A stretch of 64,000 bases of DNA from Chloroflexota bacterium (lineage in GTDB: Bacteria > Chloroflexota > Dehalococcoidia > SHYB01). The notes beneath the pieces were generated by a model. The model did not search any database and had not been told where the DNA came from. It worked only from the letters and a program-made list of their open reading frames with translations. The DNA is taken from contig VGPF01000005.1 in NCBI GenBank assembly GCA_016875535.1, positions 30,857 through 94,856 on the forward strand, written 5' to 3'. Below are positions 7,760 to 17,113 of the stretch, one piece after another. Made by a program: the position numbers and the translations under genes. Every line of letters begins with the position of its first letter. Position 1 is the stretch's first letter.

Positions 7760-9163
7760 ATGCCAAAGACCTCTCGAGCGCGCACTCTTGGTGAACTGAA
7801 GAAATCAGGCTGGCAATCGCTGACCGTGAAGCAAGAGCTGCGCAGGAACCTCATCGAGAAGATGCGCAAGGGGCATGAGCTCTTCCCCGGCATCGTCGGC
7901 TATGAAGAGACTGTCATCCCGCAGATAGAGAACGCCATCATCGCGGGCCACGACCTCATCTTCCTTGGCGAGCGCGGCCAGGCAAAGTCGCGCCTCATCC
8001 GCGCCATGGTCAATCTCCTGGACGAATACATCCCGATGATTGACGGCAGCGAGGTGAACGATAACCCCCTGGCCCCCATCTCCAAGTCCGGGGCGGACAT
8101 CATCAAGGAGAAAGGCGACGACACGCCGATCTCCTGGCTCAATCGGGAACTGCGCTACGCCGAGAAGCTCGCTACGCCCGATATCACCGTCGCGGACCTC
8201 ATCGGAGAGATTGACCCCATCAAGGTGGCCCAAGGGCGCTACCTTTCGGACGAGCTGACCATCCACTACGGCATGATCCCCCGCAACAATCGCGGCATCT
8301 TCTGCATCAATGAACTGCCTGATCTCACGGAGCGCATCCAGGTGAGCCTCTTCAACCTCATGGAAGAGCGGGATATCCAGATCAAGGGCTATCGCGTGCG
8401 CCTCCCGCTGGACGTCTACGTGGTGGCCAGCGCCAACCCGGAGGACTACACCAACCGCGGGCGCATCATCACGCCGCTCAAGGACCGCTACGGCTCCCTG
8501 ATCCGCACTCACTACCCTAAGCACATCGCCCATGAGATCGCCATCGTCGAGCAAGAGGCGCACACGACGGAGGACACGGGCATCAAGGTCTTTGCGCCCC
8601 GCTACATGAAGGAGGTCATCGCTGAACTGACCTCCCTGGCGCGGCGCAGCCCGGACATCAACCAGCGCTCGGGCGTCAGCGTCCGTGTCTCCATCTGCAA
8701 TTACGAAAGCATGATCAGCAACGCCGTGCGCCGCGCCATCCGCGCCAAGGAAGGCATCGCCGTGCCGCGCGTCACCGATCTCCAATATCTCCTCGCCTCC
8801 ACCAACGGCAAGATCGAGCTGGAGAGCGTGGAGGAGGGCCGCGAAGGCCGCCTCTTGGAAGAGCTCATCAAGAAGGCCGTCCTCAACGTCTTCAACAAGC
8901 GGTACACGATTCAAGACTTAGATAGCGTCATCGGGAAGTTCGATGGCGGGACGCAGGTGGAGGTCTCGGAGGTTCTGCCGTCTAGCGCCTACGTGAAAAA
9001 GCTCAACGATATCCCCGAGCTGCGCGAAGCGATGCGCAAGCTCGATATCCAGGAAGATGCTTCAAGCATCGCCTCCGCCATGGAGTTCATCCTGGAGGGC
9101 CTGCACCTCAACCGCAAGCTGAACCGGGATAAGGTCGAAGGAGCCTACCGCTACCGGGGCTAG
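7760..9163 (+). CDS. AAA ATPase of the MoxR/Mg-chelatase ChlI-like group
   Basis: A 467-residue ATPase. The Walker A loop reads GERGQAKS, with Ala in place of the usual last Gly. The Walker B region is GIFCINELPDL, with Asn-Glu rather than Asp-Glu. A sensor-1 stretch VVASANPEDYTNRGRI follows, then a helical lid. The layout matches the ATPase subunits that work with VWA proteins, and a VWA gene follows after three bases. Such pairs act as chaperones for metal insertion or complex assembly; the client here is unknown. The ATG at 7760 is chosen over an in-frame GTG at 7751 because of the GACGAGG upstream. It is not magnesium chelatase itself, since no pigment genes are present. Confidence 0.85.
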   Translation: MPKTSRARTLGELKKSGWQSLTVKQELRRNLIEKMRKGHELFPGIVGYEETVIPQIENAIIAGHDLIFLGERGQAKSRLIRAMVNLLDEYIPMIDGSEVNDNPLAPISKSGADIIKEKGDDTPISWLNRELRYAEKLATPDITVADLIGEIDPIKVAQGRYLSDELTIHYGMIPRNNRGIFCINELPDLTERIQVSLFNLMEERDIQIKGYRVRLPLDVYVVASANPEDYTNRGRIITPLKDRYGSLIRTHYPKHIAHEIAIVEQEAHTTEDTGIKVFAPRYMKEVIAELTSLARRSPDINQRSGVSVRVSICNYESMISNAVRRAIRAKEGIAVPRVTDLQYLLASTNGKIELESVEEGREGRLLEELIKKAVLNVFNKRYTIQDLDSVIGKFDGGTQVEVSEVLPSSAYVKKLNDIPELREAMRKLDIQEDASSIASAMEFILEGLHLNRKLNRDKVEGAYRYRG

Positions 9164-9166
9164 GGT

Positions 9167-11221
9167 ATGCCGCCCCTCTTTCGCTATAGCCGGTGGGACG
9201 GGGCGCAGCAGGCCCTCGCGCCTGATGAGAGCGCCGTCCTGGGCGAACTCTCCGACCAACTGCTGGCCCACGGCGACATCTCCAACGCCCTCCGCACGCT
9301 GACGCGCAAGGGACTCCCCACCGAGTTCTCCCACAGCCGCACCATGGGCACGCAGGAACTGCTGGAGCGGGTCCAGCAGCGGCGCCAGCAAGTGCTCTCT
9401 CAGCATGACCCCTCGTCCATCCTGCGCGATGTCCAGCAGAAGCTCGATGCCATCACCAGCCGGGAGCGCGCAGGGATCCAGCGCGAACTGCAGCGCGCCG
9501 TAGACGGCAAGGGAAATGACGGCTCAAGCGCAAAAGAGGAACTCGGGAAAGACCTCCAGGAAAAACTTCTGAAAGATCTGAAGCGGCGTGCCGAGCAGAA
9601 CAGGGCGAAGCTAGAGGCCATCCCGAAGGACGACCCGGCAAGAGCCATCCAAGCCCTGCGCGATTATGAGTTCATGGATCCCCAGGCGAAGGCCGCCTTC
9701 GATGAGCTTTTGCGCTCGCTGGAGCAACAGGTGGCGCAGGCGCTCTTCAAGGATCTCACGCAGCACCTGAGCCGCATCACACCGGAACAGGTCAGGGCGA
9801 TGAAAGAGATGCTCCGCGACCTGAACCGCCTTGCAGAGCAGAAGCTGCGCGGGGAGAAGCCGGACTTTGACGCCTTCGCCAAGCGCCACAGCGAGATGTT
9901 CGGCGATCGCCCGCCCGCAAGCCTGGACGACCTGCTGGCGCAGATGCAGCAGCAGATAGGCCAGATGCAGGCCCTGTTGAACAGCCTCCCGCCGGACCAG
10001 AGCAAACAGCTCCAAGAGCTGATGGACGGCGTCCTGGGCGACCCGGAGATGCAGCAGGAGCTTGCGCGGCTGGCCGCCAACCTGGAACAGCTACACCCAT
10101 CGGCCTTTCAGTATGAAGAGCACACCTTCTACGGCGATCAAAAGCTCGATCTCCGCCACGCCCTCCAGTTCATGGACGACCTGCGGAAGATGGACACGCT
10201 GGAGCGGCAGCTCCGGCGCGCGCAGCAGGCGGGCGAGCCGAAGATGGTGGACCAGGAGATGGCGGGCGAGATCCTAGGCCCGGAGGCACGCAAAGCCCTG
10301 GAACAGCTTGCCAAGCTGACCGACCGCCTTGAGGAGGCGGGCTATATCCGCACTGTGAACGGGCGCATCGAGCTGACGCCGATGGGCATGCGCAAGATCG
10401 GCCAGCGCGCCATGCAGGAGATATTCGCCCTCATCAAGCGCGACCGCTCCGGCGGCCATAGCACCGATCAGCCCGGCCCAGGCGTGGACCTGGTGGAGGC
10501 CACAAAGCCCTACGAATTCGGAGACGCCTTTTCACCCCATCTCCAGCGGACGCTGATGAAGGCCGTGAAGCGCGGCGGGACGGGCGTTCCGGTGCGGCTG
10601 GAGGCCACAGATTTCGAAGTCCATCGCGCCGAGGAGTTGAGCCAATCGTCCACGGTCCTGATGCTCGATCTCAGCCTCTCCATGGCGATGCGCGGGAACT
10701 TCTCCGCCGCTAAGAAGGTGGCCCTGGCTCTGGACAACCTCATCCGGGCCAAGTTCCCTCGGGACAAGCTCTTTATGGTCGGCTTCTCCACCTACGCCCG
10801 CGAGGTAAAGGCGGATCGGCTGCCCTATCTCACCTGGGATGAGTTCGACCCATACACCAACATCCAGCACGGCCTGGCGCTCTCCCAGCGGCTCCTTTCC
10901 CGCATCAAGGTGGGAACGCGACAAATCATCATGATTTCCGATGGAGAACCCACGGCGCACATCGAAGGCGGTCAGCTCTTCCTGCAGTACCCACCGAGCC
11001 CGCGCACCTTGCGCTCCACCTTGGCAGAGGTGCGCCGATGCACGCAGCAAAACATCGTCATCAACACCTTCATGCTGGACCGCAACTCTCAGCTTGTGGA
11101 CTTCGTCGAGCAGATGACACGGATCAACCGCGGGCGCGTCTTCTACACGACGGCAGATCGGCTGGGCCAGTACATCCTGGTGGACTATATGAACAGCCGT
11201 AAGCAGAAGATGCTTGCCTAG
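9167..11221 (+). CDS. VWA-domain protein paired with the AAA ATPase
   Basis: A 684-residue protein. About the first 480 residues are charged, largely helical sequence without a recognised domain, with coiled-coil-prone stretches rich in Gln, Glu and Leu. The C-terminal 200 residues form a von Willebrand A domain with an intact metal site: DLSLSM (D-x-S-x-S), a downstream FSTYA Thr and MISDGEPTAH with the Asp. The layout matches the VWA partner of MoxR/ChlI-type ATPases. The gene ends four bases past the end of a convergent gene. Function unknown. Confidence 0.85.
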   Translation: MPPLFRYSRWDGAQQALAPDESAVLGELSDQLLAHGDISNALRTLTRKGLPTEFSHSRTMGTQELLERVQQRRQQVLSQHDPSSILRDVQQKLDAITSRERAGIQRELQRAVDGKGNDGSSAKEELGKDLQEKLLKDLKRRAEQNRAKLEAIPKDDPARAIQALRDYEFMDPQAKAAFDELLRSLEQQVAQALFKDLTQHLSRITPEQVRAMKEMLRDLNRLAEQKLRGEKPDFDAFAKRHSEMFGDRPPASLDDLLAQMQQQIGQMQALLNSLPPDQSKQLQELMDGVLGDPEMQQELARLAANLEQLHPSAFQYEEHTFYGDQKLDLRHALQFMDDLRKMDTLERQLRRAQQAGEPKMVDQEMAGEILGPEARKALEQLAKLTDRLEEAGYIRTVNGRIELTPMGMRKIGQRAMQEIFALIKRDRSGGHSTDQPGPGVDLVEATKPYEFGDAFSPHLQRTLMKAVKRGGTGVPVRLEATDFEVHRAEELSQSSTVLMLDLSLSMAMRGNFSAAKKVALALDNLIRAKFPRDKLFMVGFSTYAREVKADRLPYLTWDEFDPYTNIQHGLALSQRLLSRIKVGTRQIIMISDGEPTAHIEGGQLFLQYPPSPRTLRSTLAEVRRCTQQNIVINTFMLDRNSQLVDFVEQMTRINRGRVFYTTADRLGQYILVDYMNSRKQKMLA

Positions 11222-12855
11222 TTCGGAGCAGCCTTCGGCAAGATCCGGTAGGCGGGCCCTTCCAGTTGGAGGGTGAACTCCCCGCGCAAGAGCGGATCAT
11301 AAATCAGCGTATATAGAGGCCGCGCACCGGCGTTGCGCTCCACAAAGCCGCGCAACACCGTTTGGAAATCACCCTCAAGCTCCTGCAATCCCAACTCCGG
11401 GTGACGCTCCCCAAAGGTCCTGCGATACCACTCAAATTGCAGGAGGTTCCGCGCGACGATGATACGCTCCGAATCCGGCTCCTCCACATATCGCTGGTAC
11501 CAGAGCGTGAAGAGCCGCTGATCGCCATCTCCTAAGATGACGGCATCGGAGGGCGCCTGGGAAAAGACATGCTGCGGGTAATTCCGGGCAGCTACATCGC
11601 TGCGAAGGCTGTAGTCGTCAGCAAAGCGGATGAGGCTGAGCCCAGGGACAAGCAAAAAAGCGATAGAGGCCAAGACTGCGTCCGCTGCTATCCACCTACC
11701 TGTGTCTTGAACCAGCGCCTCCGCCTGTCGAAGAAGGAATTGGGCACCGAGGGCGATGCATAGCACCCCGATGACTACGCTGGGAATGAGAAAGACGTAC
11801 GAATCAGCCGTTAGATAGAAGGTGGCGTAGATGGAGAGGACGATAAACGAAAGCGCCAAGGCTCCCGTGACCGCTCGATCGGCCCTCCAAAGGCGCCATA
11901 GGCCGATGAGGGTGAGCAGGACGCCGATGCCCTGGAACTGGTCAACCATCTGCTTGAACCAGTCAACAACCCGATCGCCGACGATGGAGGATTCAACGCC
12001 AAAGACGTAGCTCCGGTAGGGATTGCCGCTCACTTGCCACAGAAAGCCTGAAGCGGTGGAGGCGTCTCCCCAATTAATAGGCGGGTTCTGCGCCGCGGCG
12101 ATGGGCAGATAGAGGTAGACGGCAAGGCCCAAGAGCAACGCTCCGGCCATGCTGCGCCAAGGGAGAGGCATAGGCCGTCGCTTTGTCCAAAGAACGACAG
12201 CGGCCACAGGCACCACAGCAATCGCCAGGGTGAAGTGGTTGCCCATCCCGAGGCCAAAGAGAAAGGCCGCGAAAAGCGGCTTGCGTGAGGGCGCGGTGCG
12301 GTGGATGTTCGGCTCCCAGAGCCAGGAGAGGAGCAGCCACAGGACGACTGTGACAAAGAAGGCGTTAAGTGTATAGACCTCGGGAACAAGGGCCTGGCCC
12401 CAGAAGATCGGTGAACAGCCCAGGGCGACCGCTCCGAGAATGGGGCCAAACTTTCTGCTGAGCCCTGCAAGCCGGAAGCCTCCACCGCCTTGAGTACGGG
12501 TCGTGTACCGCACCTCCCCTTTTTCAGGGAGCGAACAGAACAGGCGCCCCAAAAGGTAGGTTACGCTCACGGCGCAAGCGCCAAAGAAGGCCGACATCAA
12601 AGCCAGGCGATGGGCCGGGTCTCCTATTGGAACGAGTTCAAACACCTTTCCGAACAAGATATAAGTCGGGTAGCCGGAAGGGTGGGCAACCCCCCAGGTT
12701 CGGACCACCGTCGCCAACTCCGCACCATCGGCGGCGGCGTTGCTCCAGGTAATGCCAGGGGCGGCAAAGAAGGCGTACAGAGAGAAAAAGGTGACAAAAA
12801 GGAGGAGCACGCCCAGCCTTGGCGCAGAGCGCACTGACTGTAGAAGGCCGTTCAT
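11218..12855 (-). CDS. DUF2723 multi-pass membrane protein (GT-C-like glycosyltransferase)
   Basis: A 545-residue protein with about ten to twelve membrane helices. The first extracytoplasmic loop carries ADGAELATVVRTWGVAHPSG, the DUF2723 signature (D-G-x-E-L followed by H-P-x-G-Y-P). These proteins share the GT-C fold of lipid-linked-sugar glycosyltransferases, with an acidic residue in that loop as the likely catalytic group. It is transcribed toward the VWA gene and overlaps its end by four bases. A TAGGAT -10 lies only eight bases before the ATG, so the message may be leaderless. The sugar and acceptor cannot be read from sequence. Confidence 0.82.
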   Translation of the reverse strand: MNGLLQSVRSAPRLGVLLLFVTFFSLYAFFAAPGITWSNAAADGAELATVVRTWGVAHPSGYPTYILFGKVFELVPIGDPAHRLALMSAFFGACAVSVTYLLGRLFCSLPEKGEVRYTTRTQGGGGFRLAGLSRKFGPILGAVALGCSPIFWGQALVPEVYTLNAFFVTVVLWLLLSWLWEPNIHRTAPSRKPLFAAFLFGLGMGNHFTLAIAVVPVAAVVLWTKRRPMPLPWRSMAGALLLGLAVYLYLPIAAAQNPPINWGDASTASGFLWQVSGNPYRSYVFGVESSIVGDRVVDWFKQMVDQFQGIGVLLTLIGLWRLWRADRAVTGALALSFIVLSIYATFYLTADSYVFLIPSVVIGVLCIALGAQFLLRQAEALVQDTGRWIAADAVLASIAFLLVPGLSLIRFADDYSLRSDVAARNYPQHVFSQAPSDAVILGDGDQRLFTLWYQRYVEEPDSERIIVARNLLQFEWYRRTFGERHPELGLQELEGDFQTVLRGFVERNAGARPLYTLIYDPLLRGEFTLQLEGPAYRILPKAAPN

Positions 12856-12863
12856 CGCCCTCT

Positions 12864-12872
12864 ATCCTACCA
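12864..12872 (-). promoter_or_regulatory. Extended -10 (TGGTAGGAT) of the DUF2723 gene
   Basis: On the minus strand TGG precedes TAGGAT. The predicted start of transcription falls within a few bases of the ATG, suggesting a leaderless message. TTTCAA, 18 bases upstream, is a weak -35. Confidence 0.4.
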
Positions 12873-12916
12873 GGAGCCGACAACAGATTGAAACCAGGAG
12901 GGCGCTCGTGGCTTCC

Positions 12917-12946
12917 TTGCGTCTGGCCCTGACTCATTGCTATAAT
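12917..12946 (+). promoter_or_regulatory. Promoter of the nusA operon
   Basis: TTGCGT (12917-12922), an 18-base spacer and a consensus TATAAT (12941-12946) preceded by TGC. This is the best-formed promoter in the window and is expected to drive nusA through pgsA-like. Activity inferred. Confidence 0.75.
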
Positions 12947-12977
12947 GCCCCTGCTTAGCACGTTCCCGTGCGCACAC

Positions 12978-13001
12978 GAAAGTGGGGTTCACCCCACTTT
13001 C
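12978..13001 (+). terminator. Hairpin in the nusA leader (attenuator-like)
   Basis: GAAAGTGGGG (12978-12987), a TTCA loop and CCCCACTTTC (12992-13001) make a perfect ten-base-pair stem followed by a T-rich TTTGTTCTC. It lies between the promoter and nusA. NusA autoregulates its operon in other bacteria through termination in the leader, so this could be the site, though the T tract is imperfect. Confidence 0.5.
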
Positions 13002-13038
13002 TTTGTTCTCGGGGCATGGAAAGGTAGGTATAGCGGAG

Positions 13039-14466
13039 ATGAAAAGCGAATTCATCATCGCCATCACGCAGCTCGCCGCCGAGCGCAACCTTCCCCGTGA
13101 CGTTGTCTTGAACGCCGTTGAGGCGGCGCTGATCTCCGCCTTCAAGAAGGACTACCTGGCCGATATGGACCTGGCCGTGCGCATCTCCTTCACCACAGGA
13201 GAGGTGCATGTCTTTGCCAAACGCACCGTGGTGGCCGATGGCGCAGTGGAAGATGCCAACAGCCAGGTATCGCTGAGCGACGCACAGAAACTGAAGCCGG
13301 ACGTCCAGTTGGGCTATGTCTTTGAAAAAGAGGTGACGCCCGCGAATGCCGGACGCATCGCCGCGCAAACAGCCAAGCAGGTCGTTATCCAGCGCCTTCG
13401 CGAGGCTGAGCGCGATATCGTCTTCTCCGAGTACGCCACCAAGGAGGGCGATGTTGTCTCCGCCGTCGTCCAGCGCTTCGATGGCCGCTCCGTCATCCTC
13501 GACCTAGGCCGCGCCGAGGCCGTGATGCCCCCAGCGGAGCAGACTCCTTCCGAGCGCTACCGACCCAGCCAGCGCCTCAAGGTCCTCATCCTCGAAGTCG
13601 GCAAATCCACCCGCGGGCCGCAAATCGTCGTCTCCCGCACCCATAAGAATCTCCTCAAGCGCCTTTTTGAGCTTGAGGTGCCGGAGGTCCTCAATAAGAT
13701 CGTAGAGATCAAGGCCATCGCTCGCGAGCCAGGCTTCCGCTCCAAAGTCGCTGTCTCCTCCAACCAGGAGCGCGTGGACCCCGTGGGCGCCTGCGTGGGC
13801 CTTCGCGGTGTGCGAATCCAGAACATCGTGAACGAGCTCCACGGCGAGAAGATAGACGTTGTCGAATGGTCGGCGGATCCTGCCGCCTTCATCGCTCGCG
13901 CGCTGGCGCCTGCCCAGGTGATGCACGTTGCCGCCAAGCAGGGCGAAAATACGGCCATCGTCGTGGTGCCGGACAAGATGCTCTCCCTGGCCATCGGCCG
14001 AGAGGGGCAGAACGCGCGCCTAGCCGCCAAGCTCACCGGCTGGCGCATAGACATCAAGTCCGCCTCAGAGGCGGAGGCGCAGAAGATTGACCTCGGCAAG
14101 CCGCAAGCGCCGCCTGCGGAGATCGCAGAGCGCGCCAGAGCGGCCCAGCCAAAGCCGGTCCAACCGCCGCCCTCCGTTCCAACGTCCGTTACGGCCGAGG
14201 CTCCGCCCGTTCAGGCCGCAGCCCAAGCTACGCCTGCGGAGGCTCCCGCCTCTGCAGAGGCCCCTACGCTTGCCGAAGCGCTGGCCTCCGAGGCTACCTG
14301 GAAGGTGCCGCAGGCGGCTCCCTCCGCCTCCCAGATCCGCTTCGCGGAGGACATCGCCGAATTTCGCGGCGGCAAGGGCGGCAAAGGCGGCAAAAAGCGG
14401 GAAGGCGGGGACACCAAGCGCCGCAAGGGCGGCCGCATAGAAGACCTTGCCTACGAGGAAGAATAG
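13039..14466 (+). CDS. nusA: Transcription termination/antitermination protein NusA
   Basis: A 475-residue NusA. The order is an N-terminal RNA-polymerase-binding domain (MKSEFIIAITQLAAERNL onward), an S1 domain (about 130-200), and two KH domains with GLRGVRIQNIV and the second-KH IGREGQNARLAAKL. A low-complexity Ala/Pro tail follows and ends in a Gly-Lys-rich and acidic stretch (GGKGGKGGKKR to EDLAYEEE). The tail replaces the acidic repeats of proteobacterial NusA. The ATG at 13039 is chosen because it gives the family N-terminus; an earlier in-frame GTG would add 19 residues encoded by the leader hairpin. No rimP precedes it, unlike many operons. Confidence 0.96.
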   Translation: MKSEFIIAITQLAAERNLPRDVVLNAVEAALISAFKKDYLADMDLAVRISFTTGEVHVFAKRTVVADGAVEDANSQVSLSDAQKLKPDVQLGYVFEKEVTPANAGRIAAQTAKQVVIQRLREAERDIVFSEYATKEGDVVSAVVQRFDGRSVILDLGRAEAVMPPAEQTPSERYRPSQRLKVLILEVGKSTRGPQIVVSRTHKNLLKRLFELEVPEVLNKIVEIKAIAREPGFRSKVAVSSNQERVDPVGACVGLRGVRIQNIVNELHGEKIDVVEWSADPAAFIARALAPAQVMHVAAKQGENTAIVVVPDKMLSLAIGREGQNARLAAKLTGWRIDIKSASEAEAQKIDLGKPQAPPAEIAERARAAQPKPVQPPPSVPTSVTAEAPPVQAAAQATPAEAPASAEAPTLAEALASEATWKVPQAAPSASQIRFAEDIAEFRGGKGGKGGKKREGGDTKRRKGGRIEDLAYEEE

Positions 14467-14498
14467 CCCGTTCATCTTTGTCACAGAGGTGAGCGGCC

Positions 14499-14777
14499 AT
14501 GCAGGCACCACGGCACGTTCCCCAGCGCCACTGCATCATCTGCGGTGAGCCCGGCGAAAAGAGAGGGTTGCTCCGCATCGTGCGCGAGCCTTCGGGCGCG
14601 GTAAGCGCAGACCCCACGGGCAAGCGCGCAGGACGCGGCGCGTATCTGTGCGAAAAGGCCTCCTGCCGGGAGGCAGTGCTGAAGAAGGGGAGACTGGAAT
14701 CGGTATTGAAAGTGAAGCTTTCGCAGGAAGACATGACACGTTTAGCGGCCAGCCTGAGCCAAACGAGCGTCAGGTAG
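14499..14777 (+). CDS. rnpM: YlxR family RNA-binding protein (RnpM)
   Basis: A 92-residue basic protein with the YlxR/DUF448 signatures: HCIICGEPGEKRGLLRIVR, then DPTGKRAGRGAYLCEKASC. YlxR sits between nusA and infB in very many bacteria, as here, and has been described as a modulator of RNase P. Four cysteines are visible. The ATG has GAGG nine bases upstream. Confidence 0.92.
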   Translation: MQAPRHVPQRHCIICGEPGEKRGLLRIVREPSGAVSADPTGKRAGRGAYLCEKASCREAVLKKGRLESVLKVKLSQEDMTRLAASLSQTSVR

Positions 14778-14787
14778 GAGACGACCG

Positions 14788-16650
14788 ATGAGTCCACAAC
14801 AGCGAAGGTTCGGCGGCAATGCTCCGCCACGTCCGCACGCGCCACCGCCTTCTCGAGCCAAGGCGCCTCCGCCTCAAGCCGCGCCGCCCGCCCAAGCTCC
14901 CACGGCTCCAGCGCCTGGAAGCCTTGGTCCTGTCCAGTTGCCTCAGACGATCACCGTTCAGGAGCTTGCGACACGCCTCAAGATCTCCGGCATAGACCTC
15001 ATCAAGCAGCTCATGCGCATCGGCATCATGGCGAACCTCAGCCAAGCCGTGAACTTCGATACCGCCGCCACTATCGCCGCATCGCTCGGCTACCGGCCGA
15101 TGCAGGAGACGGCCAAGGAGACGGCGACGGTACAAACAGCTTCCGGGGCGCAGGCCACCGGCAATCTACAGACCCGGCCGCCCATCGTCACGATCCTGGG
15201 CCACGTGGACCACGGCAAAACATCGCTCCTGGACGCCATCCGCAAGACCAAGGTCGCGGCATCAGAGGCGGGCGGCATCACCCAGCATATCGGCGCCTAC
15301 CAGGTCGCGGCGCAGGGCAAGCCCATCACTTTCCTCGATACTCCGGGCCATGAGGCCTTCACCGCCATGCGCGCCCGCGGCGCAAAGGCCACTGACATCG
15401 CCATCCTCGTCGTCGCCGCGGACGATGGCGTCATGCCCCAAACCATTGAAGCGATGGACCACGCCAAAGCCGCCAACGTCCCTGTCATCGTCGCCATCAA
15501 CAAGATCGACAAGCCGGAGGCCGACCCGAATCGCGTCAAGACGCAACTTTTGGAGAAGGGCCTGCTCCTTGAAGAGTTCGGCGGACAGGCCATCGGCGTT
15601 CCCGTCTCCGCCAAGACCGGCAAGGGCATCCAAGACCTGCTGGATACCATCCTCCTCGTCGCCGAAGTGGCCGATCTCAAGGCCGATCCGGACCAGCTCG
15701 CCACCGGTGTCATCATCGAAGCGCATGTGGACCGCTCGCGCGGCCCAGTCGCCTCCATCCTCGTGCAAAACGGCACCTTGAGCGTCGGCGACCCCGTTGT
15801 TGCCGGTGAAGCCAGCGGCAAGATCCGAGCCTTGCTGGATGATCAAGGCAAGCGCCTCAAATCGGCAGGGCCCTCCACCCCTGTGGAGGTTCTCGGCTTC
15901 ACCTCCATCCCCAAAGCCGGCGACCCAGTGATTGCCTTTGCCTCTGACGCAGAGATGAAGGCCCACTTAGAGAAGCTTCAAGCCGGACGCAAACAGCCCA
16001 TGCTCGCCAAAGGTCTCCTGCAAGAAGTGGGCGCGGGCACGACCCAGCACAAGGAGCTTCCGCTCATCATTAAGACGGATGTGCAAGGCTCGGTTGACCC
16101 AGTGCGCAACTCCGTTGAGCGCACATCCACGGAGAAGGCCAAGGTGCGCGTCCTGCACGCTGCCGCAGGCTCCATCAATGAGTCCGATGTCCTTCTGGCC
16201 GTCGCCTCAAAGGCCATGATCGTGGGCTTCAACAGCAAAGTGGAGCCTGGGGCCAAGCGCCTGGCGGAATCGGAAGGCGTCCCCGTCCGCACCTATGACA
16301 TCATTTACACCATGGTTGAGGACATGAAAAAGGCTCTGGAAGGCATCCTGGAGCCGGTCTTCAAAGAGGTCATCGAAGGCCACGCCGAAGTTCGCGCCAG
16401 CTTCAAGGCACAGAAGCGTCTCATCGCCGGCTGCTACATCACAGACGGCAAGGCCGCTCGCGGCTCATCGGCCAAAGTTCTGCGCAAAAACAAAGTCATC
16501 GGCAAGGGAGCAATCGTCTCCCTGCGGCGCTTCAAGGATGACGTGCGCGAGGTGACCTCCGGCCTGGAATGCGGCGTCGGCGTAGAAGACATCCAGGATT
16601 TCCAAGAAGGCGACCGCCTGGAATTCTTCCGGCTCGAAAAGCAGGGCTAA
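14788..16650 (+). CDS. infB: Translation initiation factor IF-2
   Basis: A 620-residue GTPase that places initiator tRNA on the 30S subunit. It has a short Pro/Ala-rich N-terminal region, then an IF2-N domain ([20 protein letters not shown]). The G domain follows with [15 protein letters not shown] (P-loop), DTPGHEAF (G3), INKID (G4) and SAKTGKG (G5), and then domains II-IV. The N-terminus is much shorter than in enterobacteria. It starts ten bases after rnpM with GGAG in the gap. Confidence 0.97.
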   Translation: MSPQQRRFGGNAPPRPHAPPPSRAKAPPPQAAPPAQAPTAPAPGSLGPVQLPQTITVQELATRLKISGIDLIKQLMRIGIMANLSQAVNFDTAATIAASLGYRPMQETAKETATVQTASGAQATGNLQTRPPIVTILGHVDHGKTSLLDAIRKTKVAASEAGGITQHIGAYQVAAQGKPITFLDTPGHEAFTAMRARGAKATDIAILVVAADDGVMPQTIEAMDHAKAANVPVIVAINKIDKPEADPNRVKTQLLEKGLLLEEFGGQAIGVPVSAKTGKGIQDLLDTILLVAEVADLKADPDQLATGVIIEAHVDRSRGPVASILVQNGTLSVGDPVVAGEASGKIRALLDDQGKRLKSAGPSTPVEVLGFTSIPKAGDPVIAFASDAEMKAHLEKLQAGRKQPMLAKGLLQEVGAGTTQHKELPLIIKTDVQGSVDPVRNSVERTSTEKAKVRVLHAAAGSINESDVLLAVASKAMIVGFNSKVEPGAKRLAESEGVPVRTYDIIYTMVEDMKKALEGILEPVFKEVIEGHAEVRASFKAQKRLIAGCYITDGKAARGSSAKVLRKNKVIGKGAIVSLRRFKDDVREVTSGLECGVGVEDIQDFQEGDRLEFFRLEKQG

Positions 16651-16660
16651 TCACTTCTCG

Positions 16661-16682
16661 CCTCCGCACGGGTGTGCGGAGG
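16661..16682 (+). other. Intergenic hairpin between infB and rbfA
   Basis: CCTCCGCAC and GTGCGGAGG pair perfectly around GGGT. No T run follows, so it is more likely an RNA-processing or stability element than a terminator. The distal operon genes would be affected. Confidence 0.5.
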
Positions 16683-16710
16683 CTTGCATCCTACGGCCAG
16701 GAGCGCGCCT

Positions 16711-17091
16711 ATGCCCAGCAGACGCCAGAGCCGCGTGAACGATTTGATCCGCGAAGAGCTGAGCGAACTCATCCGACGCGAGGTGCGGGACCCCCGCCTG
16801 GCCGAGGTCACCAGCATCACAGAAGTCGTCGTCAGCCCTGACCTTCTAAGCGCCCGCGTCTATGTCAGCGTTCTGGGCGATGAACAGCAGAAGAAACAGA
16901 CCATCGAAGGCCTGCAAGCGGCGGCGGCCTTCCTCCACCACCGATTGAAAGACCGCCTCGTCATGCGCTACATCCCCAAACTGACCTTCGAGCGCGACGA
17001 CTCCATCGAAGAGGGCGCGCGCCTCCTCTCTCTCATGAAGGAAGAGGCCGCCAATCTCAACACAGCTTCCAAGGGTCGCCGCAGGAAGTAG
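16711..17091 (+). CDS. rbfA: Ribosome-binding factor A
   Basis: A 126-residue KH-like protein needed for maturation of the 16S rRNA 5' end. The N-terminal RQSRVNDLIREELSELIRRE and VRDPRLAEVTSITEVVVSPD motifs, then ARVYVSVLG and the RYIPKLTFERDDSIEEG stretch, match the family. The ATG at 16711 preceded by GGAG is preferred over an earlier in-frame start inside the hairpin region. It sits 22 bases before truB in a standard nusA-infB-rbfA-truB order. Confidence 0.95.
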   Translation: MPSRRQSRVNDLIREELSELIRREVRDPRLAEVTSITEVVVSPDLLSARVYVSVLGDEQQKKQTIEGLQAAAAFLHHRLKDRLVMRYIPKLTFERDDSIEEGARLLSLMKEEAANLNTASKGRRRK

Positions 17092-17113
17092 CCTTTCGCC
17101 CTTGGCATCGCCC

